Part shown: positions 34,290 to 43,374 of the stretch, in pieces
How the letters are laid out: the number at the start of each line of letters is the position of its first letter
Numbering within the stretch: the first letter of the stretch is position 1
From: an uncultured bacterium
Lineage (GTDB): Bacteria; Verrucomicrobiota; Kiritimatiellia; CAIVKH01
DNA length: 53,000 nucleotides
Direction of reading: 5' to 3'
NCBI GenBank assembly: GCA_903906425.1
Contig: CAIVKH010000047.1
Span: 1 to 53,000 of the forward strand
Program-made: the position numbers and the translations under genes
The notes under the pieces: model-generated
Told to the model about the DNA's origin: nothing
Seen by the model: only the letters and a program-made list of their open reading frames with translations
The model's database searches: none

Positions 34290-34326
34290 CGCGCGGCGCA
34301 ACGCGGGCCGGCGCGCCGCCGGAAAT

Positions 34327-34373
34327 TTCCAATCATTGGAAATGAGCGCCGCGCAGTTTTCCAATGATTGGAA
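34327..34373. repeat. Palindrome pair, locus 10
   Basis: Perfect copies at 34327 (central C) and 34359 (central G), 32 bp apart, between the TIGR03790 gene and the histidine kinase gene (both minus strand). Confidence 0.95.
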
Positions 34374-34423
34374 AACTGGGAAGGGCCGCCGCGGGTTTTC
34401 GCATCGTCTGGCTTGCGTCCGCG

Positions 34424-35236
34424 TCACGCTTCATCCCCCGGCCGCTCCGGTATCGAGTGCAAGAAGATTTCGATCTGCGTTCCGGCGCCCAGCGCGGAGG
34501 TGCAGCGGATGTGGCCGCCGCATTTTTGAATGATGCCGTAGGCGACGGCAAGGCCGAGACCTTTTGCGTGTCCGGTTGCGTTGGCCGTGAAATAGGGGTC
34601 GTACATCCGGGCGCGCACCTCTTCGTTCATGCCCGTGCCCTGGTCGCGAATGGAGACGACGCCGTAGTCGCCGGGTGGCGCGGATGTGCCGTCCATGGTC
34701 GCGGGCGAATCCAGCCGGACGTGGCACGTGGCAACGGTCAGATCGCCGCCGACAGGCATCGCATGGACGGCGTTGTCGAGGACCGTGCGCACGACGCGGG
34801 CCAGCGCCGCGCTGTCGCCCATGACCGCGCCGGCGGACGGATCGTGCTGCGCGGAGAGATGAATGTTCGCCGGGAGCTGCGGCCGGAATTCGCCGAGCGC
34901 GGCTGCGACCGTTTCGTTGAGAGGGATCGTGCCGGCGAAATGCCCTTTGGCGCGGATGTCCTGCATCAATTTGATGTACTGCTGGATCTTTTCCGCCGCC
35001 AGGATGATTTCCTGTACGTATTCCATGGAGGGGTGCCCGGCCGGCATGTCGTCCTTGATCATGCTGGCGTAGGCCAGCACCGGCGTCAGGAAATTGTTGA
35101 TGTCATGCGAAAAGCCGGCGGCGAACCCGACCAGCGCCTCGCGTTTTTGCGCATCGGCGTAGTTCAATCGTTCGCGAAGCCGGAGCAATTCCTGCTCGAG
35201 CGTGCGAATATGCTGCGCGTCGTTCTCGGCTGACAT
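34424..35236 (-). CDS. Orphan soluble sensor histidine kinase
   Basis: 270 residues from ATG 35236. A short coiled-coil (EQELLRLRERLNY) replaces any sensor domain. The H-box is GFSHDINNFLTPVLAYASM with the phospho-accepting His near residue 45. The N-box is VLDNAVHAMP, G1 is IRDQGTGM, the F-box is DPYFTANATG and G2 is KGLGLAVAYGII. All ATP-binding elements are present. This is NtrB-like in layout. No transmembrane segment and no response-regulator gene is adjacent, so partner and signal are unknown. Confidence 0.92.
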   Translation of the reverse strand: MSAENDAQHIRTLEQELLRLRERLNYADAQKREALVGFAAGFSHDINNFLTPVLAYASMIKDDMPAGHPSMEYVQEIILAAEKIQQYIKLMQDIRAKGHFAGTIPLNETVAAALGEFRPQLPANIHLSAQHDPSAGAVMGDSAALARVVRTVLDNAVHAMPVGGDLTVATCHVRLDSPATMDGTSAPPGDYGVVSIRDQGTGMNEEVRARMYDPYFTANATGHAKGLGLAVAYGIIQKCGGHIRCTSALGAGTQIEIFLHSIPERPGDEA

Positions 35237-35360
35237 GTCGGCCTCAGGTGCTGGAAACCTAGATAACCGCCTTGTGGAAATCAACTTTCCTGATGAAGTT
35301 CCGCTTGGCGGCCGGACTTTCGGCTTGGCACTTCGAGCGCAAGGACCTAGTTCTTAAGCC

Positions 35361-36413
35361 ATGAAAAACCTGCTCGTCACCGGTGGCTGCGGATTCATCG
35401 GCGCAAATTTCATCCGCTATGTTTTCGAAGAAACCGATTTCACCGGCCGCATCGTCAACCTCGACAAGCTCACCTACGCCGGCAATCCCGAAAGCCTCGC
35501 CGACATCCAGCGAAAATTTGCGAGCCGCTACGTTTTCTGCCGCGGCGACATCTGCCACCGCAGCTTTGTGGCCGAAGTTCTCGACACCTACAGCATTGAC
35601 GCCATCGCGCATTTCGCCGCCGAGAGCCATGTTGACCGCTCCATCGTCAAGCCGGACGATTTCATCCAGACGAACATCATCGGCACCTACACGCTGCTGC
35701 AGCTCGCGCGCGAACACATGCCCCAAATCACGCGATTCCACCACGTCAGCACCGACGAAGTTTTCGGCTCGCTCGGCGAAACCGGATTCTTCACCGAGAC
35801 CACGCCCTATTCGCCGAACAGCCCGTATTCCGCGTCGAAGGCGTCGAGCGATCACCTCGTCCGCGCGTACCATGAGACGTACAAACTGCCGGTCACGATG
35901 TCGAACTGCTCGAACAATTACGGGCCGTTTCATTTTCCCGAAAAACTGATTCCGCTGATGATCCTCAACGCGCTCGAAGGAAAACCGCTGCCGGTTTACG
36001 GCGACGGCATGAACGTCCGCGACTGGCTTTACGTCCGCGATCACGCTGTCGCCATCTGGATGATTTTGAACAAAGGTGTGACCGGCGAGACCTACAACGT
36101 CGGCGGACGAAACGAAATGAAGAACCTCGATGTCGTGAATATCGTCTGCGATCTGCTCGACGAAATGGTCGGAAAACTTCCCGACAAAGAATCGCGCCGC
36201 GAATTGATCACGTTCGTCAAAGACCGCCCCGGCCACGACCGCCGCTACGCGATTGACTGCTCGAAGATCGAGCGCCAACTCGGCTGGAAGCCCGCCGAAT
36301 CCTTCGACACCGGCATCCGTAAAACCATCCGCTGGTATCTCGACAACAAAGACTGGATCGCCCACGTCCGCAGCGGCGATTACCTGAAATGGATCGCGCA
36401 GCACTACGGCTGA
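35361..36413 (+). CDS. rfbB: dTDP-glucose 4,6-dehydratase
   Basis: Converts dTDP-glucose to dTDP-4-keto-6-deoxyglucose, the second step of dTDP-rhamnose synthesis. 350 residues, normal length. NAD-binding [13 protein letters not shown] at the N-terminus; HVDRSI; the catalytic Thr-Asp-Glu in [11 protein letters not shown]; and [15 protein letters not shown] with the Tyr-x3-Lys pair. Later, [15 protein letters not shown] and [14 protein letters not shown] fit the family. rfbA and rfbC follow within 2 kb on the same strand, separated by a small secreted protein gene and an AlkD gene. Confidence 0.97.
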   Translation: MKNLLVTGGCGFIGANFIRYVFEETDFTGRIVNLDKLTYAGNPESLADIQRKFASRYVFCRGDICHRSFVAEVLDTYSIDAIAHFAAESHVDRSIVKPDDFIQTNIIGTYTLLQLAREHMPQITRFHHVSTDEVFGSLGETGFFTETTPYSPNSPYSASKASSDHLVRAYHETYKLPVTMSNCSNNYGPFHFPEKLIPLMILNALEGKPLPVYGDGMNVRDWLYVRDHAVAIWMILNKGVTGETYNVGGRNEMKNLDVVNIVCDLLDEMVGKLPDKESRRELITFVKDRPGHDRRYAIDCSKIERQLGWKPAESFDTGIRKTIRWYLDNKDWIAHVRSGDYLKWIAQHYG

Positions 36414-36421
36414 GTCTGTCT

Positions 36422-36787
36422 GTGAGAACCGGGCATGTCGTCCTCTTGGGTCCGCTTTTGCTCGCAATGATCGTCGCGCAGGCCTTTGATGCTTCGACGA
36501 TCTACGACCGTTACGACCCTCCCGAGAAATTTGGCTTCCAAACTCCCGATGGGCGGCGCAGCCCGGACCCCAATACGGTCATCGTCGCTTCCTTTACCAA
36601 CGAAGTCGTTTACTTCGTCTCGACCAACACACTGCGTCCGAGCATCTGGACTGGTGCAACCGTGCAGTTGGATTTCGGCCACACACCGTTGCAACGCGCA
36701 CCGAACATCATCCAGCCGACGATGCCGACCAATCGGCCCGCGAGCACAACCGGCCGCGTTGATCAGGTAAAGGAGCCCACGAAGTGA
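36422..36787 (+). CDS. Small exported or membrane-anchored hypothetical protein
   Basis: 121 residues from GTG 36422, eight bases after the rfbB stop. A start 11 codons upstream would overlap rfbB. The N-terminal hydrophobic segment (HVVLLGPLLLAMIVAQAF) is a signal peptide or anchor; the remaining 95 residues are hydrophilic with no known motif. Its stop overlaps the AlkD start as GTGA, so the three genes are translated in sequence. No function can be given. Confidence 0.6.
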   Translation: MRTGHVVLLGPLLLAMIVAQAFDASTIYDRYDPPEKFGFQTPDGRRSPDPNTVIVASFTNEVVYFVSTNTLRPSIWTGATVQLDFGHTPLQRAPNIIQPTMPTNRPASTTGRVDQVKEPTK

Positions 36788-37491
36788 CTGCCAAAGAAAT
36801 TTTGAAACGGCTCAAGCAACTGGAGAATCCCGCCGACGCAAAATTCCTCCAGCGTTTTTTCAAGACCGGGCCGGGCGAATATGGCGAGGGCGATGTGTTT
36901 CTCGGCATCCGCGTGCCCGCCGCGCGAAAGCTCGTCCGCGAATTTCGCGATCAGGTTCCGCTCGCGGAAATCGAGAAGCTGCTCGAATCGGAATTCCACG
37001 AGGCGCGCCTGCTCGCGCTGTTCTTGCTGGTGGAAAAATTCCGGCGCGAGGAAGAATCGCGCAAAGAAATATTTGAAATTTATCTTTCGCGGACCGACCG
37101 CATCAACAACTGGGACCTCGTTGATCTTTCCGCCCCGAACATCGTCGGCGGCTGGCTGTTTGAGCGCGATCGCAAGCCGCTCTACCGGCTCGTGAAATCG
37201 AAATCCGTCTGGGAACGACGGATCGCCGTGCTCGCAACGTTCTATTTCATTCGCGAAAAAGATTTCGCCGACGCGCTGGAACTTGCGGAGCTCTTGCTTC
37301 GCGACGAACACGACCTAATGCACAAGGCCACCGGCTGGATGCTGCGCGAAATCGGCAAGCGCGACGTGAAAACTCTCGAAACTTTCCTCGACCGCCACGC
37401 CGCAAAAATGCCGCGTACGATGCTGCGCTACGCCATCGAAAAATTTCCCGAACCGCGCCGGAAGCATTATCTGCGCGCGGGGCGTTCATAG
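36784..37491 (+). CDS. DNA alkylation repair protein (AlkD-like glycosylase)
   Basis: 235 residues from GTG 36784. AlkD proteins are HEAT-like repeat glycosylases that remove 3-alkyl and 7-alkyl purines. Seen here: FFKTGPGEYGEGDVFLGIRV at the N-terminus, INNWDLVDLSAPNIVGGWLF with the catalytic Asp, and KSVWERRIAVLATFYFIR, then HKATGWMLREIGKRD. Length is normal. It sits between dTDP-rhamnose genes, overlapping the small hypothetical gene by GTGA, with no functional link evident. The palindrome pair begins 2 bp past its stop. Confidence 0.95.
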   Translation: MTAKEILKRLKQLENPADAKFLQRFFKTGPGEYGEGDVFLGIRVPAARKLVREFRDQVPLAEIEKLLESEFHEARLLALFLLVEKFRREEESRKEIFEIYLSRTDRINNWDLVDLSAPNIVGGWLFERDRKPLYRLVKSKSVWERRIAVLATFYFIREKDFADALELAELLLRDEHDLMHKATGWMLREIGKRDVKTLETFLDRHAAKMPRTMLRYAIEKFPEPRRKHYLRAGRS

Positions 37492-37492
37492 T

Positions 37493-37539
37493 TTCCAATG
37501 ATTGGAAATAATCCCGGCGCAAACTTCCAATCATTGGAA
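37493..37539. repeat. Palindrome pair, locus 11
   Basis: Perfect copies at 37493 (central G) and 37525 (central C), 32 bp apart, directly after the AlkD stop codon and before rfbA. Confidence 0.95.
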
Positions 37540-37589
37540 ATTGGCGCGCGGCCTGCTATGAAAGCCCGAAAACAAATGAGGACAAGCGC

Positions 37590-38456
37590 ATGAAAGGCAT
37601 AATTCTCGCCGGCGGGTCCGGCACGCGGCTGTATCCGATCACACGGGTCGTGAGCAAACAACTGCTGCCGGTTTACGACAAGCCGATGATCTATTATCCG
37701 CTGTCGGTGCTGATGCTCGCGGGCATCCGCGAAATTCTGATCATCTCGACGCCGCAGGATTTGCCGCGCTTCCGCGAACTGCTCGGCAGCGGCGCGGACT
37801 TCGGCCTGAACCTTTCGTACGCAGAGCAGCCGCGGCCGGATGGTCTCGCGCAAGCATTCATCATCGGCCGCGAGTTCATCGGCAAAGATTCCGTCGCGCT
37901 GATTCTGGGCGACAACATTTTTTTCGGCCACAGCCTGACGACGATTTTGCAGCGCGCGGGAAACATCCAGCGCGGCGGAATCATCTTCGGCTATCTCGTC
38001 CGCGATCCGGAGCGCTACGGCGTCGTTTCGTTCGACGCGGACGGAAACGTGCTGGACATCGAGGAGAAGCCGGCGAAGCCGAAGTCGCGCTACGCGGTGC
38101 CCGGTTTGTATTTTTACGACAACCAGGTCGTCGAGATTGCCGCGAACATGAAGCCGTCGCCGCGCGGCGAGCTGGAAATCACGGACGTGAACAAGGAATA
38201 TCTGCGGCGCAAGCAGCTCAAGGTCGAGTTGCTCGGCCGCGGCTTCGCGTGGCTCGACACCGGCACGCACGAGTCGCTTTTGCAGGCGTCGAATTTCGTG
38301 CAGACGATGGAGGAGCGGCAGGGATTGAAAATGGCGTGCCTCGAAGAAATCGCCTACGAGGCCGGCTGGATTGACGCGGCGAAGGTGCGGCAGCTCGCGG
38401 AGCCGCTGAAGAAAAATGATTACGGTCAATATCTGTTGCGAATGCTTGAATCCTGA
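37590..38456 (+). CDS. rfbA: Glucose-1-phosphate thymidylyltransferase
   Basis: Makes dTDP-glucose from dTTP and glucose-1-phosphate, the first step of dTDP-rhamnose synthesis. 288 residues. Nucleotide-binding [14 protein letters not shown] at the start, then [36 protein letters not shown] and LGDNIFFG, with [19 protein letters not shown] near the end. A GAGGA ribosome site precedes ATG 37590. rfbC follows after 2 bp, so the pair is co-translated. The dTDP-4-dehydrorhamnose reductase gene (rfbD) is not in the window. Confidence 0.97.
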   Translation: MKGIILAGGSGTRLYPITRVVSKQLLPVYDKPMIYYPLSVLMLAGIREILIISTPQDLPRFRELLGSGADFGLNLSYAEQPRPDGLAQAFIIGREFIGKDSVALILGDNIFFGHSLTTILQRAGNIQRGGIIFGYLVRDPERYGVVSFDADGNVLDIEEKPAKPKSRYAVPGLYFYDNQVVEIAANMKPSPRGELEITDVNKEYLRRKQLKVELLGRGFAWLDTGTHESLLQASNFVQTMEERQGLKMACLEEIAYEAGWIDAAKVRQLAEPLKKNDYGQYLLRMLES

Positions 38457-38458
38457 AT

Positions 38459-39022
38459 ATGAAAATCACGAAACTTGAAATTCCCGGACTGGTCCTCATC
38501 GAGCCGCGCGTGTTCGGCGATCCGCGCGGACACTTCCTCGAAACGTATCACGCGCGCCGCTACGCCGAGGAGGCGGGCATCATCCGCCCGTTCGTGCAGG
38601 ACAATCATTCGCACTCGAACGTCCGCGGCGTTTTGCGCGGGCTGCACAGCCAGTTGAAAAAGCCGCAGGGAAAATTGATCTACGTCGTGCGCGGCGAAAT
38701 CTGGGATGTCGCGGTGGACATCCGCCGCGGCTCGCCGACGTTCGGAAAATTTTTCGGCTGCACGCTGTCGTCGGAAAACCACCATCAGCTTTACGTGCCG
38801 GAAGGCTGCCTGCACGGGTTCGTCGTCGTCAGCGACATCGTGGATGTGATCTACAAATGCACCGATCTCTACGATCCGAAGGACGAGGTCGGCGTGATCT
38901 GGAACGATCCGACGTTCAAGCTTCCGTGGCCCGTCGGCACGCCGCTGCTCTCGGCGAAGGACGAAAAGCTGCCGCGCTTCGCCGACCTGCCGGAAGAGCG
39001 CATCCCCGTTTTCGGCGGCTGA
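38459..39022 (+). CDS. rfbC: dTDP-4-dehydrorhamnose 3,5-epimerase
   Basis: 187 residues, the normal RmlC length. Epimerises the 4-keto-6-deoxy sugar at C3 and C5. Motifs: DPRGHFLETYHARRYAE, FVQDNHSHSNVRGVLRGLH (with the active-site His), VRGEIWDVAVDIRRGSPTFG and YVPEGCLHGFVVVSD. It lies two bases after rfbA. Its product feeds rhamnose into surface polysaccharide; the glycosyltransferase genes at 45.7-48.6 kb are possible users. Confidence 0.96.
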   Translation: MKITKLEIPGLVLIEPRVFGDPRGHFLETYHARRYAEEAGIIRPFVQDNHSHSNVRGVLRGLHSQLKKPQGKLIYVVRGEIWDVAVDIRRGSPTFGKFFGCTLSSENHHQLYVPEGCLHGFVVVSDIVDVIYKCTDLYDPKDEVGVIWNDPTFKLPWPVGTPLLSAKDEKLPRFADLPEERIPVFGG

Positions 39023-39063
39023 AAACGCCGCCAGCTCCTGCGGCGTTCTCCGCGGCGGCAAGT

Positions 39064-39111
39064 TTCCAATCATTGGAAAAACCCGGCCGCGCTCTTTTCC
39101 AATGATTGGAA
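39064..39111. repeat. Palindrome pair, locus 12
   Basis: Perfect copies at 39064 (central C) and 39097 (central G), 33 bp apart, 41 bp after the rfbC stop codon. Confidence 0.95.
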
Positions 39112-39205
39112 ATTGCGGTCCGTTTTTTTCGCTGCAGCCATCGCCGGGACGGGCGGCGGCCTGGGCACTTGAATTTTGTGGTGAAGAGGGCAGTATTGTC
39201 GCCGC

Positions 39206-39559
39206 ATGCATCCACCGGCTCCAAAAATTAGCCGCCTTCAGGAATGGGCGCTGCGCCTGAACCGGCGGCAGACGCGGGCGCTGCTTCTGGGCGTGGTGAT
39301 CTCCGTGCTCTTTGCCGTCAATCCCTACTGGTATGTCATTCGCGACAACGGCGTGGGCGGCAGGACGCGCGTGCCGGCCGGGTTTCATTTCGTCGCCTCG
39401 CCGCCCACCAGTGACGATCTTTTCCATATCGAGGCGCACATTGACTGGATCGTGTTCGCGATCATCGAGGCGGTGTGCATCGGCCTGACGATCGGATTTG
39501 TGTCGGGGCTGCGCGACAAGAACAACGAGGCGAGGGCGACCTACGGCCAGTATCGCTGA
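39206..39559 (+). CDS. Small two-pass membrane protein of unknown function
   Basis: 117 residues starting at ATG 39206. Hydrophobic segments at about residues 25-42 (ALLLGVVISVLFAVNP) and 82-100 (IVFAIIEAVCIGLTIGF) flank a periplasmic-type loop of about 40 residues. The N-terminus is basic. No family is recognised. It lies just upstream of the EF-hand genes on the same strand; no clear ribosome site, so the gene is probable but not certain. Confidence 0.55.
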   Translation: MHPPAPKISRLQEWALRLNRRQTRALLLGVVISVLFAVNPYWYVIRDNGVGGRTRVPAGFHFVASPPTSDDLFHIEAHIDWIVFAIIEAVCIGLTIGFVSGLRDKNNEARATYGQYR

Positions 39560-39603
39560 TGACAGGGAAAATATTTACATTGCAGGAACGTTCTTCCAAC
39601 CCA

Positions 39604-40191
39604 ATGAAACAAGGCTTGCTGACATTTGTTTTCGTGGTCGCCGCCGGGGTGGCGCTCGCCCAGGGCGCGGGCGGACACGGCAACGGCAAACATGACAACC
39701 CGCAGCACAAAACGGTTTCCTTCGATGAGCTGGATGCCAACCACGACGGCAAGATCACGCGTGATGAGTTCCGCGAGGCCGAGGAAAAGATGGCGCAAAA
39801 AATGTTCGCCAAACTCGACCTGAACCGCGACGGCCAGATTGACCGAGCCGAATTCGACAAGGCCCACAAGCTTTTCACCGCGGAGAATTCCGAAATAAAT
39901 CAGCGCGAGCGCAGGCTGACGCCCGTATTCACAAACCTGGACAAGGACGGCACCGGCTCCATCTCCCACGACGAGTTCATCAACGCCACGCTCGGCCTGG
40001 CCATGAAGCGGTTCGACCGACTCGATACCGATGGCGATGGCGTCATCACGCGCGATGAACTGGAAACGTCCATCAAGGCGCTCGGCGGCATGCATGATGC
40101 GGGCGCGCTGGTCCGGCCCCGGGCCGCCGGAAACTCAAAGCCGCCGGAACCGCCGGCCGATTCGAACAAACCAATAGTGAGCGACAAATAG
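39604..40191 (+). CDS. Secreted four-EF-hand protein (paralogue 1)
   Basis: 195 residues from ATG 39604 with a signal peptide (MKQGLLTFVFVVAAGVALAQ). An ATG 15 codons upstream is also open. Four canonical calcium loops are visible: DANHDGKITRDE, DLNRDGQIDRAE, DKDGTGSISHDE and DTDGDGVITRDE. The C-terminus is Pro-rich. Exported EF-hand proteins are frequent in planctomycetes and verrucomicrobia; they probably bind calcium outside the cytoplasm. The next gene, 22 bp on, is a shorter paralogue. Confidence 0.9.
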   Translation: MKQGLLTFVFVVAAGVALAQGAGGHGNGKHDNPQHKTVSFDELDANHDGKITRDEFREAEEKMAQKMFAKLDLNRDGQIDRAEFDKAHKLFTAENSEINQRERRLTPVFTNLDKDGTGSISHDEFINATLGLAMKRFDRLDTDGDGVITRDELETSIKALGGMHDAGALVRPRAAGNSKPPEPPADSNKPIVSDK

Positions 40192-40213
40192 AACGGACGA
40201 AAGGAATGAAGAA

Positions 40214-40756
40214 ATGAAACGACTGACATGGTTGATTGCAATGATTGCCGGCGCCGCCGCCGCAATTGCCCAGGACACCACCCCGGCGCAGAAGCCGGTC
40301 GGAGCGCCGGGCGGCGGACGCATGCCGTTTATGGTCACCTTCGATGAAATGGACGCCAACAAGGACGGCAAACTCACGCTGGATGAATTCCGCGCCGCGC
40401 AAGAAAAAATGGCCGACCAGCGTTTTGGCCGGCTCGACAAGAACGGCGACGGCGCCATCACCAAGGATGAACTGCCGCCTTTTATGCAGCGCGAAGGATC
40501 GACAAACGGGCCGAGTTTCTTCTCGAAACTCGACAAGGATGGCGACGGAAAAATCTCGAAGGAGGAATTCGCCGGCGGGGGCAAAGAAATGGTCGAACAG
40601 CGATTCAAGATGCTCGACAAAGATGGCGACGGCGTCGTCACAAAAGAGGAGTTTGAAGCCGGCCGCCCGCAAATTGGCGGCCGTCGCGGCGGTCTCCGCG
40701 GCGAAGCCCAGCCGCCAACACCACCGACTGAAGGCGCAAAAAAACCGACGACCTGA
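40214..40756 (+). CDS. Secreted four-EF-hand protein (paralogue 2)
   Basis: 180 residues with a good AAAGGA ribosome site before ATG 40214 and a signal peptide (LTWLIAMIAGAAAAIAQ). Calcium loops: DANKDGKLTLDE, DKNGDGAITKDE, DKDGDGKISKEE and DKDGDGVVTKEE. Gly-rich and Pro-rich segments flank the hands. It is clearly a tandem duplicate of the gene before it, with loops closer to consensus, and ends at a strong terminator. Confidence 0.92.
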   Translation: MKRLTWLIAMIAGAAAAIAQDTTPAQKPVGAPGGGRMPFMVTFDEMDANKDGKLTLDEFRAAQEKMADQRFGRLDKNGDGAITKDELPPFMQREGSTNGPSFFSKLDKDGDGKISKEEFAGGGKEMVEQRFKMLDKDGDGVVTKEEFEAGRPQIGGRRGGLRGEAQPPTPPTEGAKKPTT

Positions 40757-40779
40757 TCCGTTGAGATAAATCGAGAAAG

Positions 40780-40810
40780 CGTCCGGTCTCGCAGCCGGAC
40801 GTTTTTTATT
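40780..40810 (+). terminator. Rho-independent terminator after the EF-hand pair
   Basis: A 7-bp stem CGTCCGG/CCGGACG (40780-40801) is followed by TTTTTTATT. On the minus strand the same stem follows the epmA stop codon closely, so it may work in both directions. Confidence 0.85.
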
Positions 40811-41711
40811 CCGCAAAAGCCAGGACTTCGTCGATTCCGTAAGCATCCGCCAGCAGCATCACGAGGCGGTCCACGCCGAGGGCGATGCCGCCGCTGGGCG
40901 GCATGTTTTCAAGCGCGCACAGAAACTTTTCGTCGAGCGGATAGATTTCTTTTCCGAGCTCCTGCCGCCGCTTCGCGCATTCCTCGAACCGCGCGCGCTG
41001 CTCCGCCGCGTCGGTCAGTTCCGAATAGGCATTCGCGATTTCCATGCCGCCGAGATAAAGCTCCCAGCGTTCCGCCACCGCCGGATTGTCCGGTTTCTTT
41101 CGCGCCAGCGCGGCGGCCGGCACCGGGTAATCCTTCAAGATCACGGGAACATCGCGCGGAATCTGCGGCTCAACTTTTTCAACCAGATCGAAATTGAAGC
41201 GATCCTCGCTCCATTCTTTCGCCGGGTCCCATTTCGCAAACTGCAGGAACGCCTCGCTGACGGTGAAAACCTGCCATCGCGGCAGGAGTTCGATCTTCTG
41301 GCCGTTGTAATTCAGATCGGTCGTCCCGCAAATTTCCTGCGCAACAAAAGCGATGAGTGCTTTTGTGTCGGCGAGGATGTCGATGTAGTCCGCGTTCGCG
41401 CGATACCATTCGAGCATGGTAAATTCGGAATTGTGCAAGCGCCCGCGCTCGCCGCGCCGGAAGCACGGTCCCATCTGCCAGATTTTCGTGAAGCCTTCCG
41501 CGAGCAGCCGTTTCATGTGGAGCTCTGGCGAAGTCCGCAGCCAGTGATCGCCCGCCGGTTCCGCATCGATGTGCGTTTCGAGCGCCGGCGCGCGCACGCG
41601 AACCGAGGTTTCGATCTCAAGAAAATCGTGGCGGAAAAAATATTCGCGGACGGCCCGTAAAACACGAGAGCGAATCATCAGCGCGCGTTCACGCGGGGAC
41701 GATTCGCTCAT
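40806..41711 (-). CDS. epmA: Elongation factor P-(R)-beta-lysine ligase
   Basis: A class II lysyl-tRNA-synthetase-like enzyme that lacks the anticodon domain and adds beta-lysine to EF-P. 301 residues, the normal short form. Motif 2 is CFRRGERGRLHNSEFTMLEWYRA-like (the key residues F-R-x-E are seen as FRRGERG...EFTMLEW). Motif 3 is GGIALGVDRLVMLL, and ELHMKRLLAEGF is present. It lies 39 bp after efp on the same strand, which strongly supports this role. The beta-lysine-forming aminomutase (epmB) is not seen here. Confidence 0.93.
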   Translation of the reverse strand: MSESSPRERALMIRSRVLRAVREYFFRHDFLEIETSVRVRAPALETHIDAEPAGDHWLRTSPELHMKRLLAEGFTKIWQMGPCFRRGERGRLHNSEFTMLEWYRANADYIDILADTKALIAFVAQEICGTTDLNYNGQKIELLPRWQVFTVSEAFLQFAKWDPAKEWSEDRFNFDLVEKVEPQIPRDVPVILKDYPVPAAALARKKPDNPAVAERWELYLGGMEIANAYSELTDAAEQRARFEECAKRRQELGKEIYPLDEKFLCALENMPPSGGIALGVDRLVMLLADAYGIDEVLAFAE

Positions 41712-41750
41712 TTCGGGTGGACTCCGTTTTGCCGGTTTCCCGGCCCGTTT

Positions 41751-42320
41751 CTACTTCTTCGAGACGCGGTCCGAATATTCGCCGGAGCGCGTGTCAATGC
41801 GGACGAAGTCGCCCTGCTCGATGAACAGCGGAACCTTGACTTCGTAGCCGCCTTCGACCTTGGCGTCCTTGTAGGTGTTCGTCGCGGTGTTGCCCTTGTA
41901 GCCCGGCTCGGTTTCGACGATCTGTTTCTCGACGAAGATCGGCAGCGTCACTTCGACGGCCTTGCCGTTGAAGAACAGCACGTCCACATGCATGTTGTCG
42001 GTGAGGAGAAGCCGGTTGCGGCCGAGCGTCTCGGAATTGATGTTCACTTCCTCGTAGGTCTCGGGATCGCTGAACACGAGGTGGTCGCCGCTCTCGTAGG
42101 AAAAGGCCAGCTCGCGCGTGAACAGGTCCGGCTTTTCCATCTTGTCCACTTCGCGGAACGTCTTGTCCTGCGTGGCGCCGGTGAGCATGTTTTTGAGGCG
42201 GCACTTGTACATGGCCATGCCCTTGCCCGGCTTCACAAACTGGAAATCGGTCACATCGAACGGAACGCCTTCCCACAAAATCTTGAGGCCCTTCCGCAAA
42301 TCTGTCGCGCTATAGCTCAT
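41751..42320 (-). CDS. efp: Elongation factor P
   Basis: Relieves ribosome stalling at polyproline. 189 residues from ATG 42320, preceded by GAGAAGG; a longer open frame runs up through the palindromes but is not EF-P-like. Three beta-barrel domains are recognisable. The modified lysine is Lys33 in FVKPGKGMAMYKCR. Further matches: TREVDK-type FREVDKMEKPD, LPIFVEKQIVETEPGYKG and the C-terminal GDFVRIDTRSGEYSDRV. The Pro-rich exported proteins in this window would be natural clients. epmA follows. Confidence 0.97.
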   Translation of the reverse strand: MSYSATDLRKGLKILWEGVPFDVTDFQFVKPGKGMAMYKCRLKNMLTGATQDKTFREVDKMEKPDLFTRELAFSYESGDHLVFSDPETYEEVNINSETLGRNRLLLTDNMHVDVLFFNGKAVEVTLPIFVEKQIVETEPGYKGNTATNTYKDAKVEGGYEVKVPLFIEQGDFVRIDTRSGEYSDRVSKK

Positions 42321-42426
42321 AACCTTCTCACTTTCCGTTGCCAAAAAAAGGCGCGTACGAATAGCCCCTGCCCGCGCAATTGCCAAGCGTTTTTCTTCAA
42401 ATTCCGCACCGCCAGAAATCGCGGAC

Positions 42427-42506
42427 TTCCAACCATTGGACAAGTGCCTCTGCGAAAATTTCCAATGATTGGAAACTTACGGTTCGGAAACTTCCAATGA
42501 TTGGAA
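42427..42506. repeat. Palindrome array, three units, locus 13
   Basis: Units at 42427 (degenerate, TTCCAACCATTGGAC), 42460 and 42492 (both perfect), with intervals 33 and 32 bp. They occupy the 320-bp divergent gap between efp and the ankyrin gene. The rest of that gap is GC-rich and shows nothing else. Confidence 0.93.
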
Positions 42507-42640
42507 ATTTTTTGCGGCCCGCGGGTCCGGCGCGTCCGCGGCGGCGGCGGGGCGCAGCGGCGCGAAGGGCTGAAATTCGTTCTGGTATTTGAAGGATCGC
42601 TGGATAGCGTAGGGCCAAGCTGGGAATGGAGATTGGATAG

Positions 42641-43327
42641 ATGGCGTTGAGTTGTCTGTTTGGGGCGCACCAGTGGCACGGCTTCAGGTGCGCCAGGTGC
42701 GGAAAGGCCGAGGACCGCAGGGTGGTGCTCCGCGCCTTGCGCAAGGGTGCCATGACCGGAAGCATCGAGGAGGTTCAAAAGGCATTGACGGTCGTCGATG
42801 TCAACGAGCGGTGCTTCGACGGCTCAACGGCTCTGATCACTGCGTCCGGCTATGGTCATCTCAATGTGGTCAATGTGCTGCTGGGCATCGGCGCTGACAT
42901 CAACTTGAAGGATTTTGATGGCAGCACGGCGCTTTTTCACGCTGTGATTAATGCCCATCTTGGCGTGGTCGATGCACTGCTGAAGGCCGGCGCAGATGCA
43001 AATTCGAAGGATCGCGCGGGCATGACGCCACTGTTTCATGCGGTATTCCACGGCCACGAGGACGTGGTCAGCCTGCTGCTGGCCGCCGGCGCGGGCGTCA
43101 ATGCGAGGGACCTGTCGGGCATGACCGTGCTCATGTGCGCCGCCAGCAAGGGTCACACCGGCGTGATCAAACTGCTCGTCGCCGCGGGTGCAGACATCCA
43201 TGAGAGAAATTTTGAGGGCACAACGGCGCTGAAAATTGCGATGCACTTCGGCCATGATGAGGCCATAAAGACGCTGAAAGAATTGATGCTTCAGCCGGCA
43301 CGAGAGCCTGCCGGCGCACAGAGCTGA
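42641..43327 (+). CDS. Ankyrin-repeat protein with an N-terminal zinc-ribbon-like motif
   Basis: 228 residues. The first 25 contain CLFGAHQWHGFRCARCGKAED, a Cys/His arrangement seen in short bacterial zinc-ribbon segments. From about residue 37 there are five to six ankyrin repeats, e.g. DGSTALITASGYGHLNVVNV, GADINLKDFDGSTALFHAV and SGMTVLMCAASKGHTGVIKL. No signal peptide, so it is likely cytoplasmic and binds another protein. Partner unknown. GGAGATT lies upstream of ATG 42641. Confidence 0.9.
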   Translation: MALSCLFGAHQWHGFRCARCGKAEDRRVVLRALRKGAMTGSIEEVQKALTVVDVNERCFDGSTALITASGYGHLNVVNVLLGIGADINLKDFDGSTALFHAVINAHLGVVDALLKAGADANSKDRAGMTPLFHAVFHGHEDVVSLLLAAGAGVNARDLSGMTVLMCAASKGHTGVIKLLVAAGADIHERNFEGTTALKIAMHFGHDEAIKTLKELMLQPAREPAGAQS

Positions 43328-43374
43328 TCCCGTCTCCGAATTATCCCTCTCGGCATTTCTTCGGCCGTTGCCGT

